NCBI RefSeq assembly: GCF_900142205.1
Contig: NZ_FRAA01000003.1
Location: 124,001 to 188,000, forward strand
Direction: 5' to 3'
Source: Reichenbachiella agariperforans
GTDB lineage: Bacteria > Bacteroidota > Bacteroidia > Cytophagales > Cyclobacteriaceae
Length of the DNA: 64,000 nucleotides
Shown here: positions 34,579 through 43,666 of the stretch, in pieces
How the letters are laid out: each line of letters opens with the position of its first letter
How positions within the stretch are numbered: position 1 is the first letter of the stretch
The notes under the pieces: model-generated
Seen by the model: the letters and a program-made list of their open reading frames with translations, nothing else
What the model was told of the DNA's origin: nothing
Databases searched by the model: none
Made by a program: the position numbers and the translations under genes

Positions 34579-36618
34579 CTACTTGAGACCAATATGATCC
34601 ATATACACTGTCCCAGTAACGCCTTGATCTTGGAACCAGACCTCTGATATCTCAGCAGGGCTACCAAAAACAGATAGATCAATCACAAAATCCGTCCACT
34701 CACCAGCAGTAAGCGTCAGCTCTCCATTTGCCGAACCACTGATATTGAGTGCTAGTTTTTGTCCATCAACTACGCCATCTCCACCATATACTGATACCAA
34801 GAAACTGGTCATTCCTGCAGTAGACAAGGGAGAATTGCCCCATGTACCCAGCTGACAGGCTCCTCCCCAGTCACCTCCATAGGTAACCTTGACAGAGGCG
34901 GATCCAGACCTTACCATTTCCGTACTGGCAAAATCAGTTGTGGTAGTACCCCAGCCTCCACCTTGACCGAACGGACTATTGTTGACATCTTCATAAATGA
35001 CAACCGCCAAATCCTGCAACGCCGTAAAGTTGATATCCGTAGATTCAGTAAAATCAGTACCATAAGTTGTAAAAGTGATTTTACCCATACCCTGTTGTAC
35101 GTCATCTGGAACATATACCTCAAGTATCTCTGTAGTTCTATTCCCAAACTTAGTTGCCTTCACATCACCAGGGAACACTACCTCATTGGTGAGGTTCAGT
35201 TTTTCTCCAGTTAAAGTCAACATCTCTCCTGGTTCTGCTTTGGCAGGAAAGGAATCAAATACAGGCACCTCAGCCAAAATAGTCAAAGCACTCGTTGATA
35301 CTACCTCTACACCATTGTTAGCTACCAAAGTAACTACACCAGTATTGGTTCCAACTGGTACAGTAACTACTAAGTTCGTCTCAGTAGCCGTCCCAATCGT
35401 TCCCATCGTTCCGCCTGTAAACCAAACTTCCTTGACAATGTCCAAGTTCTCACCTGTAATGGTGATATCCTCATTCAACTTAACCTCAGCAGTCATAGTC
35501 GTAATCCCTGGTCTCACCATATCGACTGCTACAGAAGTTACGCTCTTGTTAGCCTGTGTACGGAATTCAATCGTTCCACTCTCTGCGTCTGCAGGAATTT
35601 CTACTGTGATCGAAGTATCAGAACCACCCGCGATTATTGTTCCTTCTTTATCTCCTGCAAACACAACTTGGCTCACTAGATCAAGATTAGTGCCTGTCAC
35701 GGTAAGGTTCTGTCCTGTTTTGGCAGGATTTGGTGTCAAATCTGTCAAAGTTGGCACGACCAGTGTCAAAGCCTCTGTAGAAGTCACTTTAACTGTAGAA
35801 GGTGCTGCTAAAGCAATCTCCCCATCGTTGGTAGCGGCAGGTACAGCCACTACGATCTGGCCAGCAGTTGCACTCACGAAGTTGGCACTATCGACAATCT
35901 GGCTACCACCAAACTCTACGCTCATCACCAAATCCAAGTTACTACCCTTGATGGTCACATTACTTCCTGCCTTCACTGTCAAAGGAGTAACCCCTGAAAT
36001 CGCTGGCAAAGTTACCATCAGCTCTTCCTCTGTTTGGATTTCGTTAGGAATCTCTTCTGAGTCCAACAATACCAAAGTTCCAGTCTGAGCATCTGCTGGC
36101 ACCATTAACTTCAACTCACCTCTACTCTGCTCTTCGAAAGCCGTAACCGATTTATTGGTCGCAAAAACCACCTCTTCGATCAAATTAAGGTAAGTACCCT
36201 TGATGGTGATGATAGAACCTGGTCTAACCGCCTTGTCTGGCATAGACGTAATGGTAATAGGTTCTAGGATACTCAAAGGAGTTTTCGTCACCAGGTTGTC
36301 CTCTTTTCCTTTCACCTGCAAAGACACTAGACCTTCTACTACATCATCTGGCACATTGATCACGATCAACTTTGCCGACAAGCTATCAAATTCTGATGCT
36401 TCGATCACCACATCCTTAGGTAGGATGATTCGCTCTACATCTTCCAAATTTTCACCAATAAATTTGAGCTGTCCTCCGCGCAACACAGAGGGACCGAAAC
36501 TATATAAAGTTACCTCATTGCTCAATTCATCTTCCTTTTCCTCACAAGCACTCCATAGCGCGACGAGCGCTAGCAGTACCACTGGAAAAGCATATTTTAA
36601 GCTTATATTTTTAAACAT
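34579..36618 (-). CDS. Surface glycan-binding lipoprotein with six IPT/TIG repeats
   Basis: This 679-residue lipoprotein has its lipobox at ALWSAC (Cys25). Six immunoglobulin-like IPT/TIG units of about 80 residues follow (about 38-530), each with a variant of the phrase TITGENLDLVxEVVF. The C-terminal 150 residues (VIYEDVNNSPFGQGGGWG to TVYMDHIGLK) look like a beta-sandwich carbohydrate-binding domain. The layout, a spacer stalk with a terminal binding domain, is that of SusE/F-type surface glycan-binding proteins. As the last gene of the SusC-SusD operon it should hold mannan at the cell surface. The number of repeats is high for the group. Confidence 0.85.
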   Translation of the reverse strand: MFKNISLKYAFPVVLLALVALWSACEEKEDELSNEVTLYSFGPSVLRGGQLKFIGENLEDVERIILPKDVVIEASEFDSLSAKLIVINVPDDVVEGLVSLQVKGKEDNLVTKTPLSILEPITITSMPDKAVRPGSIITIKGTYLNLIEEVVFATNKSVTAFEEQSRGELKLMVPADAQTGTLVLLDSEEIPNEIQTEEELMVTLPAISGVTPLTVKAGSNVTIKGSNLDLVMSVEFGGSQIVDSANFVSATAGQIVVAVPAATNDGEIALAAPSTVKVTSTEALTLVVPTLTDLTPNPAKTGQNLTVTGTNLDLVSQVVFAGDKEGTIIAGGSDTSITVEIPADAESGTIEFRTQANKSVTSVAVDMVRPGITTMTAEVKLNEDITITGENLDIVKEVWFTGGTMGTIGTATETNLVVTVPVGTNTGVVTLVANNGVEVVSTSALTILAEVPVFDSFPAKAEPGEMLTLTGEKLNLTNEVVFPGDVKATKFGNRTTEILEVYVPDDVQQGMGKITFTTYGTDFTESTDINFTALQDLAVVIYEDVNNSPFGQGGGWGTTTTDFASTEMVRSGSASVKVTYGGDWGGACQLGTWGNSPLSTAGMTSFLVSVYGGDGVVDGQKLALNISGSANGELTLTAGEWTDFVIDLSVFGSPAEISEVWFQDQGVTGTVYMDHIGLK

Positions 36619-36643
36619 CTTGTTTTTCGTTTAAATGAAATAA

Positions 36644-37801
36644 TTAGTTAGGCACCACACGGAAGTTGTCCATACCGATGTTATAAATAGCCGCATTAGG
36701 CCCATGGAAATAGATATACATACCATATCCACTTGGGTCATAATCAAAACTAAGGTTAGCTTCATATACTTCCTCCCAAGGAATACTTATGGTCTGCCAT
36801 ACACCCTGCGTATCGACATTAGACTCCCAGATATAATAGATGTTGTTTCTATCATCACCAAAAGTGCTGCCATCACCATTACCCAAGTATAAACGCATAG
36901 TTGCTCCCACGAAAGTCTCTTGCGAGTTCAATTCAAACTTCAAAGAATAAGCCTCTGGATTGTCAAATGCATCCGCTGGAATATTTCTGGTTTCAATATT
37001 TGTATCACTTTCTTGAGGCCCACCATAGACTTCAATGTATGGGTATGCGGCTTGCGCTCCATTATTGAGACGAATAAAATCACCACTAATGTTGGCAATA
37101 TCTGCATCACTGGAGACTACATAATCAGCTCCTCTCCACATCCCTTCAAAAGTCTCATCAAAACTCGCAATGATGTTTCGATCATCTCTGAAGTAAGCTT
37201 TAGATTTTGAAGTACCAAAATTAGAAGTAATGGAAATTGGTCCGGCTTCAGCGCCTGTTGGCACTCTAATCAAAAGCAGGTCGTCTTCTACTGAAAGAAT
37301 TTCTCCCGCTACATCTCCAGAGAAAGTCACAGACAGCGGTTCATAGAAGTAATTTCCATAAACAACAGCAACATCTCCTTCATTAACGTACTCACTCAAG
37401 AATCTATCAACACTAGGAGCACTAATTCTTACCTCAAAAGGAACTTTCAGTGAGTCACCATTGCTAAACACCATCGTCATCAAATTATTGATTTCAGAAG
37501 GAATTTTTGACGGTACAGTCACTATCACAGAACTACTCGTGATAAATGACGGGTTCAAAGTCGCTGGCCTGTCATTAAAGTAAAGTTGTTTTACATTTTG
37601 GAGGTTTTCTCCCATGATCGAGATCATCTGACCTTGACCCGCAGAGACAACCAAAGAGTCTGCAGACTCAGGAGCAGTTATCCTGATGAAAGACACCATT
37701 GGTTCTCCTCCACTCATATCATCTTCTTGACAAGAAGACAATCCTCCCCAGATGACCACTGTCATCGCAAGGAATAATGTATATCTAAGTATAGAATTCA
37801 T
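36644..37801 (-). CDS. IPT/TIG surface glycan-binding lipoprotein
   Basis: This 385-residue lipoprotein has its lipobox at GLSSC (Cys24). Two TIG-like units cover about 35-215 (ISIMGENLQNVKQLYF, then AVVYGNYFYEPLSVTF). The C-terminal part (about 220-385, ASFDETFEGMWRG to IGMDNFRVVPN) is a predicted beta-sandwich of the kind seen in surface glycan-binding proteins next to SusD. It lies between SusD (90 nt upstream) and the six-TIG protein (25 nt downstream) in one operon, so it is expected to bind mannan and pass it to the SusCD complex. Confidence 0.82.
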   Translation of the reverse strand: MNSILRYTLFLAMTVVIWGGLSSCQEDDMSGGEPMVSFIRITAPESADSLVVSAGQGQMISIMGENLQNVKQLYFNDRPATLNPSFITSSSVIVTVPSKIPSEINNLMTMVFSNGDSLKVPFEVRISAPSVDRFLSEYVNEGDVAVVYGNYFYEPLSVTFSGDVAGEILSVEDDLLLIRVPTGAEAGPISITSNFGTSKSKAYFRDDRNIIASFDETFEGMWRGADYVVSSDADIANISGDFIRLNNGAQAAYPYIEVYGGPQESDTNIETRNIPADAFDNPEAYSLKFELNSQETFVGATMRLYLGNGDGSTFGDDRNNIYYIWESNVDTQGVWQTISIPWEEVYEANLSFDYDPSGYGMYIYFHGPNAAIYNIGMDNFRVVPN

Positions 37802-37890
37802 ATTTTTATATTTTTAATGATCTATGAGAAGTAAAACCCAATTGAAGTAACACGCACCTCATGTTTACCTCTCTCATTTTAAATTTTATC

Positions 37891-39603
37891 CTACTCTCCG
37901 TCACCAAAATCATAAGCCTCTGGCTCTTCTGCCAAGCTAGGAGACTGACTCATTTCCGATGCAGGTATAGGGATCAAGAAATTACCCGAGTTTGCAGTTG
38001 CATTTCTAAATGCCTGATCAGGGGTTTTCGAGAATGTCCATGCAGATGGGTCTGGCCACTGGTTAGGCTCGATAGCAAATAAACCTCTATCCTGAGCATT
38101 GATAATGTCATATGCCTCGCTAGGGTCATAGTAGTGCAGTCTCACCAAATCATACCAAGTGATACTTTCCATAGCAAACTCTCTAACTCGTTCTTCGAAG
38201 ATATCGTCCCAAGTCAACGGATCCTCAAACTCAGGAAGGCCTGCTCTCATATGTACTGCATTGAAGGCCGTCAAAGCGGCCGCATCTGTAGTGGAGCCAC
38301 TGTTTCCTAACACTGCCTCAGCATAGATCAAATACATCTCTGCCAAACGCAACATGTAGGTATTATTAGGATAATCCTGCGCATCTGCGTCTCCCTCTAA
38401 ATAGGCCCCTCGTCCTATGACATATTTTTTGATGCTGGCAAAAACTTGGTAAGGATCCTCTCCTGGATCAGCAACTACCAAATCCTGATTTACATTGTTG
38501 CCCTCATCATCTTTTACCGTTTGGATGACACCTGGATAAGTAAAGCCTGGCAACATAAAAGTAGCTTTCAATCTTTGATCTAAAGTAAAACCTGGCGTAG
38601 CACCATCGTCCTGAATCAACCCATCATAGAGAGTCAACATCCACCAAGAAGCACTGAGATCGCCTCCCCAACCGTCTCCATTGGCAGCTACTTCATTGTT
38701 GGGATTGATTTGCGAAATCATCGTATTTGAGGCTTCATACTGAGTAGAACTCCCTTTGGGAGAATACGACCATTGCAATTCGAACAAAGACTCATTGCCA
38801 TTGTCGTACGGATAAGTAAACAGATCAGCATAGTTAGACAACAAAGATTTTCCACTGTTGTTGATCACATCTGCTGCATAATCTCTGGCTTTATCTAGAT
38901 GGCCTTGATCTCTACCTCCTGCTGATGCGCCTAAGCCTGCTAAGGTAAGATGTGTTCTAGCCAACATACCTTTGGCAGAATAACTAGTCAATCGTCCATC
39001 AGCTAAAGAAATTTCAGACAGGTTCTCTGCTGCAAACTCATAGTCACGAAGAATGAATTCCCAGACATCTTCCACGTTGTTTCTACGCAACTGAGGATTG
39101 TTCAAATGATCCAAGTTATTTTCAATGATAGGAACAGCACCAAAATTCATCACAAGATGTGTATATGCCGTCGCTCTCATGAATCGCGCTTCACCCAAAG
39201 CGTGGTTTTTAACCGCCTCTGTAACACCACTACCCGCATAGGTATTGATGTTGTTCATGATCAAATTGGATTGTCCTATTACAATGTAGAACGCACGGTA
39301 AGCATATTCACTAGCGTCTGATACAGCAGTAATATTGAACTCGACCGCATCCCTGTCGTTCCAGGCACGGTACAATGTTCCTCCACGTATATCGCCCAAT
39401 TTAAAATTGGCCTTGTCTGCATAATCCTTCCATACCGCACTGTAAAGTGGTGCAGTCCCTGACAATAACTGATCGTCCGTTTGATAAAAGCCTGCGTCAA
39501 CCAATCTATCTTTAGGTGGTCTGTCCAAAAAGTCTTCTGAACAGGACACGGTCAACCCTAAAATAGAGAGAAGCGCAACGTATATATATTTATAGTTTTT
39601 CAT
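37891..39603 (-). CDS. RagB/SusD-family nutrient-binding lipoprotein (mannan locus)
   Basis: This 570-residue lipoprotein has its lipobox at LTVSC (Cys21), followed by SEDFLDRPPKDRL, typical of the SusD N-terminus. The TPR-rich core includes ARFMRATAYTHLVMNFGAVPII, and the C-terminus has YMLRLAEMYLIYAEAVLG and FEERVREFAMESITWYDLVR. SusD proteins form a lid over their SusC partner and bind the glycan. It follows the SusC gene by 20 nt and precedes two glycan-binding genes, so it is the mannan-oligosaccharide receptor by context. Confidence 0.95.
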   Translation of the reverse strand: MKNYKYIYVALLSILGLTVSCSEDFLDRPPKDRLVDAGFYQTDDQLLSGTAPLYSAVWKDYADKANFKLGDIRGGTLYRAWNDRDAVEFNITAVSDASEYAYRAFYIVIGQSNLIMNNINTYAGSGVTEAVKNHALGEARFMRATAYTHLVMNFGAVPIIENNLDHLNNPQLRRNNVEDVWEFILRDYEFAAENLSEISLADGRLTSYSAKGMLARTHLTLAGLGASAGGRDQGHLDKARDYAADVINNSGKSLLSNYADLFTYPYDNGNESLFELQWSYSPKGSSTQYEASNTMISQINPNNEVAANGDGWGGDLSASWWMLTLYDGLIQDDGATPGFTLDQRLKATFMLPGFTYPGVIQTVKDDEGNNVNQDLVVADPGEDPYQVFASIKKYVIGRGAYLEGDADAQDYPNNTYMLRLAEMYLIYAEAVLGNSGSTTDAAALTAFNAVHMRAGLPEFEDPLTWDDIFEERVREFAMESITWYDLVRLHYYDPSEAYDIINAQDRGLFAIEPNQWPDPSAWTFSKTPDQAFRNATANSGNFLIPIPASEMSQSPSLAEEPEAYDFGDGE

Positions 39604-39623
39604 TTTCTTCTTCTTTAATCGTT

Positions 39624-42600
39624 TTAGAATTCAAGTCCTACGCTAAATGAGTAGACAGGAGTCAATGGATATCTACCATAGTCAACGCCCATAAAGCCCG
39701 AAGCAGCACCTACTCCTCCACTATCTCCAACAAAAGTTCCTACTTCTGGATCATACCCACTGTACTTGGTGAAGGTGTAGACGTTTTGTGCACTCACACC
39801 CAAAGTGACATTTCTAATCACGCGCTGTCTGTCTATCAATGATGAAGGCAGTACATACGAGAGACTAATGTTTTTCACTCTGATGTAAGAACCATCCTCA
39901 ACATATTTATCTGTCAATCTATCATAGTTACCGTTAGCACTTGAGCTAGTCAATCTTGCTACATTGGTACCTGGATTTTCCAAAGCTGGATTTCCCGCCT
40001 CATCGACTCCTACTCTAGCATAATTCATCGCATCGACAACCATATTTTGTCCCAAATTGATGTTATTAGGATTGCTGTTTTGGAAGCGCAAATAATTGTA
40101 AACATCGTTTCCATAGCTCCCAATCAACAGCACACTCAAACTCAACCCTTTGTAAGAAAAAGTATTGGTAAACCCACCATAAAACTCTGGAAGAGGATTG
40201 CCAATGAAAGTCATATCTTTTTCATCGATGATGCCATCACTGGCATCCGCTACGCCATCTCCATCAGTATCTTCCGTGAGCTGATCTTTGTACTTGACAT
40301 CTCCAACCCAAACACCATCTTCTGCAACTGATAGTCGGTCTCCATTGTTATCAACAGGTATTGCACTCGCTTCGATATCTTCTACACTTTCGAAAATCCC
40401 TTCTTCCTCATAGCCAAAAAACCTCCAAGGGGACTCTCCTATCACAGAGCGCTGTGCAAAGCCTTTTAGAAACCAATCTTCTCCTCTACGGGTGATATGG
40501 GTAGCTCCAGCACTCAACGCGGTGATTTCTGTATCAACGCTCGTTACATTAAAATTAGACTCCCATTTGAAGCCATTGTTGTCAATGTTGATGGTATTGA
40601 GGCTAATAGCCCAGCCCTTGTTCTGTAACGATCCTATGTTAACTGTTGGTGCTGTTACAGATGCTGCTCCATTGGTCCCCATGTAAGAAGGCAAAGCTGC
40701 TTGTAGGATAAGGTTGTCTGTACTTCTTATAAAATAATCTACATCTAACTGGATGCGACTACCAAAAAGTCCAAGCGTAACTCCGTAGTTATCCGTCTGT
40801 GTTTGCTCCCACTGATAGTCAGGGTTAGGATAAGACGCTGGTCGGAAACCAGTACCTAAATCTGTAGGAATCGCTGATGACATACCTGCATATATAGGCC
40901 CCGCATTCCCTTGGTTACCCGTCAGACCAATCTCATATCTGAATCTCAAATCAGAGATGAAGTTCACGTTAAAAAACGCCTCTTCGGACACTCTCCATGC
41001 CGCTGAAACAGATGGAAAATATCCCCATTTGTTTTCAGGGCCGAAGTTAGAAGAACCATCTGCTCTAAATGCCGCAGTAATGATATAACGATCATTATAA
41101 TTGTAATTCACCCTTCCCAAATAAGAGTCCTGAGCCCAATCAGCCTGTTGACCAGAGTTGGAAGATAGTTCGGGGTTACCTGCTTCTAAATCAAATAGGG
41201 TATTGGTACTAAAGCCTTGTCTGGACGCACCTACATTCTTCCAATAAGACGACTGAGCCTCGTGTGTCACCATAGCGTTCACATGGTGCTTACCCAGTTG
41301 CTTGGTGTATTGGAGTGTTTGGTTCCAATTCCACCATGTATTGTAGTTATGATTGTTGGTCAACTGCGCCAAGTCATTTACTTGCCAGCCAAACTCATAC
41401 GTTGGTCTGTAATAAGTAGATGCTTGGAAGCCCATGTTGGTATTGATGCTAGAACGAAGTTCCAAGCCATCAATGATTTGGAATTTCACATTGACCCCAC
41501 CAATTAACTTCCTTTCCATACGCTCATTGGTAATCATATTACCCAAAGCGACAGGGTTAACTGGAGCAAATTGCTCTGCATTATTATCTAAGTTTCCACC
41601 TCCATAGCTTCCATCGATATTGGTAACAGGAATTTGAGGTGCTAATCGAAGACCATTAGAAATCAAATTGCCCTGAGTAGAAGCAATTTCTTCATCTGTC
41701 TGCGTTAGGTTGAGGTTAACACCCACAGAAAACCAGTCCCTTGGCTTGGTATCTAAATTGACTCTCATAGAAGTCCTTTCAAAACCAGACCCTACAGCAA
41801 CACCCTCTTGCATAAACCGCTCACCAGAAATGTAGTAGGAACTTTTCTCATCTCCACCACTGATACCTATTTGGTGCTTCTGTATGGCTGCAGAATTAAA
41901 CAACTCAGACTGCCAGTCAGTACCTTCTCCCAAAATAGAAGGATCTAAGAAATCTTCTCTCACATCACCTCCAACCAAGTCTTTGTAATCATTCTCCATT
42001 TGAGCATATTGTCTCAAATTCATCACATCCTGATTTTCTGGAGGGGTTTGAAGACTGTAACTGTAGCCATAAGTAATTTTAGCATTACCCGCCTTTCCTC
42101 TTTTGGTCGTAATCATCACAACACCATTGGTACCTCTAGAACCAAATACAGCAGTAGCTGATGGACCTTGAAGAATCTCGATACTTTCCACATCAGCAGG
42201 GTTCAAAGAAGACAATGGGTTAACTCCACTCAGTGAATTACTCCCTTGTATTTGTACTCCATCGATCACATAGAGAGGTTCGTTACTACCCCCTAAGGTA
42301 CTAAGCCCTCTAATGTTCACAGAGATACCTCCACCTGGTGCGCCCGTATTCTGTGTCACCAGTACACCCGCAGATCTACCCGCGATTGCCTGATCAATAG
42401 TCGTATTCACAGTACGATCGATTTCCTGAGAGGAAATAGAAGTTTGCGCAGAGGTTAGATCGGCCTTTCTCATCTCACCGTACCCTACAACGACCACCTC
42501 TTCCAACTCCTCTGCATTAATATCCATCGCTACATCAATAGTAGATCTACCCGAAATCGCAACTTCCTTGCTCTCATATCCGAGATATGAAAAAACAAGT

Positions 42601-42866
42601 ACCGCATCTGAAGACACACTGACCGAATAGTCTCCATTCACGTTGGTAATCGTACCATTCGTCGTGCCTTTCTGAACTACCGTCACACCAGGTAATTCAT
42701 CTCCTGTATCACCGGCGGTAATCTTGCCGGAAACTTTCACCTCCTGCGCCAAAGCTGGGGATGCTCCTAGCAGTACCACGCAGAAAACTATAAGCAGGAC
42801 TGCAGGGGTCTTAAACCCTCCGATCATCCATGCCTTACGTCTTTTGTAAACGTCTTTCATAAACAT
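39624..42866 (-). CDS. SusC/RagA-family TonB-dependent transporter (mannan locus)
   Basis: This 1080-residue outer-membrane protein has a signal peptide ending near ALAQ (41). A carboxypeptidase-regulatory-like domain follows (about 45-120, KVSGKITAGDTGDELPGVTV), then a TonB box region (EEVVVVGYGEMRKAD), a plug (LYVIDGVQI) and a 22-strand barrel ending in an aromatic-containing strand (YSFSVGLEF). With the SusD lid it imports oligosaccharides across the outer membrane using TonB energy. It is the first gene of a four-gene operon. ATG at 42866 and 42860 are both possible starts. An 800-nt gap lies upstream. Confidence 0.95.
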   Translation of the reverse strand: MFMKDVYKRRKAWMIGGFKTPAVLLIVFCVVLLGASPALAQEVKVSGKITAGDTGDELPGVTVVQKGTTNGTITNVNGDYSVSVSSDAVLVFSYLGYESKEVAISGRSTIDVAMDINAEELEEVVVVGYGEMRKADLTSAQTSISSQEIDRTVNTTIDQAIAGRSAGVLVTQNTGAPGGGISVNIRGLSTLGGSNEPLYVIDGVQIQGSNSLSGVNPLSSLNPADVESIEILQGPSATAVFGSRGTNGVVMITTKRGKAGNAKITYGYSYSLQTPPENQDVMNLRQYAQMENDYKDLVGGDVREDFLDPSILGEGTDWQSELFNSAAIQKHQIGISGGDEKSSYYISGERFMQEGVAVGSGFERTSMRVNLDTKPRDWFSVGVNLNLTQTDEEIASTQGNLISNGLRLAPQIPVTNIDGSYGGGNLDNNAEQFAPVNPVALGNMITNERMERKLIGGVNVKFQIIDGLELRSSINTNMGFQASTYYRPTYEFGWQVNDLAQLTNNHNYNTWWNWNQTLQYTKQLGKHHVNAMVTHEAQSSYWKNVGASRQGFSTNTLFDLEAGNPELSSNSGQQADWAQDSYLGRVNYNYNDRYIITAAFRADGSSNFGPENKWGYFPSVSAAWRVSEEAFFNVNFISDLRFRYEIGLTGNQGNAGPIYAGMSSAIPTDLGTGFRPASYPNPDYQWEQTQTDNYGVTLGLFGSRIQLDVDYFIRSTDNLILQAALPSYMGTNGAASVTAPTVNIGSLQNKGWAISLNTINIDNNGFKWESNFNVTSVDTEITALSAGATHITRRGEDWFLKGFAQRSVIGESPWRFFGYEEEGIFESVEDIEASAIPVDNNGDRLSVAEDGVWVGDVKYKDQLTEDTDGDGVADASDGIIDEKDMTFIGNPLPEFYGGFTNTFSYKGLSLSVLLIGSYGNDVYNYLRFQNSNPNNINLGQNMVVDAMNYARVGVDEAGNPALENPGTNVARLTSSSANGNYDRLTDKYVEDGSYIRVKNISLSYVLPSSLIDRQRVIRNVTLGVSAQNVYTFTKYSGYDPEVGTFVGDSGGVGAASGFMGVDYGRYPLTPVYSFSVGLEF

Positions 42867-43095
42867 GCTTTTTTTAGTATAAATAGTAATTAATAAGTCT
42901 TATGCCGATCGTGTTATGAACCAGCACGTATTTTTGTTTGAATTAAATTCACAGAAACTTTACTCCATGAACCTTATTGGTTTGACTCAGTCAAGAGTCC
43001 TTTTCGTGTCATGCCACCGCATTTTAAGTATTTGTTTCTCTCATTCAGCTTTAGTTTAAATAATCATTTCTCACCTGCTAGTTTAATCCCTTTGA

Positions 43096-43218
43096 CTAGA
43101 TGTCAATCAACAGCTTCAATAAGAAATAAATCAGCCCAACAATCGCAACACCCATCGAGACCTCCATCAATAGAAAGTATCTCTTCTTTGTATGCTGTTT
43201 GTCTTGCTCATTATTCAT
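43096..43218 (-). CDS. Possible 40-residue single-helix membrane protein
   Basis: An ATG at 43218 opens a 40-codon frame ending in TAG, with an in-frame stop shortly upstream. The first 14 residues are polar and basic (MNNEQDKQHTKKRY). The rest is one hydrophobic helix (FLLMEVSMGVAIVGLIYFLL) ending KLLIDI. This polar-then-hydrophobic layout is that of real small inner-membrane proteins and is not expected by chance in AT-rich DNA. No ribosome-binding site is evident, which is common in Bacteroidota. Function is unknown; it lies upstream of susC in the same direction. Confidence 0.4.
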   Translation of the reverse strand: MNNEQDKQHTKKRYFLLMEVSMGVAIVGLIYFLLKLLIDI

Positions 43219-43360
43219 CTGATATCGTCTTTATGATTGGGATTAATCCTATATGCAAGATTGTCATACTACAGCTGAAACATCCGTGAAGGATTTCACA
43301 TTGAGCGTGGACGGATTCTACAAGATGTCTAGGGGCATTATGAAGGTCATAAAGAGACGG

Positions 43361-43390
43361 ATGTAACACTGCTACACTACCCGATGTTAC
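43361..43390. promoter_or_regulatory. Candidate mannan-locus operator, copy 2
   Basis: ATGTAACA, CACTAC and TGTTAC occur in the same order and nearly the same spacing as at 34452-34482 upstream of GH26. Here GTAACA and TGTTAC form a 6-bp inverted repeat. The site is about 495 nt before susC and 277 nt before the divergent GH2 gene. Confidence 0.4.
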
Positions 43391-43578
43391 TTTAATATGG
43401 GGTGGGCAGGTAATTCGCAAGAATCACCCCACTAGGCTGATACCATCACCTAGGGTGTATAATTCTAGCCTAATAGTACACAAATGACTTTCACTAAGAA
43501 AAAAATAGGTTTTTGCTCACTCATTTAGGATGCACCCTCTGAGGCAACTTGAGACTATGCTCTCGGTGCATTTTCACC

Positions 43579-43610
43579 TTGCTACACCTCGTGTTTTTAA
43601 ACTTACTTTG
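43579..43610 (+). promoter_or_regulatory. Candidate promoter of the GH2 gene
   Basis: TTG at 43579 and TTACTTTG at 43603 are 21 nt apart, close to the Bacteroidota pattern TTG-N19-21-TAnnTTTG with one mismatch in the -7 box. It is 57 nt before the GH2 start. Confidence 0.35.
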
Positions 43611-43666
43611 GAGAAGTATAAACCTACACACCCAAAACTCATCGCAAACCATAAGTAATACTCCTC

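Larger units (their letters stand above)
42867..43666. other. 800-nt divergent regulatory region between the mannan susC and GH2 genes
   Basis: Apart from one possible 40-codon gene this stretch has no convincing coding sequence. It holds an inverted-repeat motif shared with the GH26 upstream region (43361-43390), an inverted repeat TGGGGTG / CACCCCA (about 43398-43431), an imperfect TAGGCT / AGCCTA pair (43433-43472) and a plausible GH2 promoter. The length is unusual compared with other gaps here. Confidence 0.5.

Noticed and set aside
35075-36088. Long open frame (337 codons) on the plus strand opposite the six-TIG gene
   Set aside because: It mirrors a repetitive, low-complexity coding sequence on the minus strand; its product is Val/Thr/Ser-rich without any family feature or start context.
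43011-43289. Plus-strand frame of 92 codons in the 800-nt gap
   Set aside because: Composition is erratic (Ser/Leu/His-rich) and it overlaps the more plausible 40-codon minus-strand frame.
43433-43472. TAGGCT / AGCCTA pair considered as an integron attC-like site
   Set aside because: Six pairs with a 28-nt loop, no conserved core sites and no integrase nearby.
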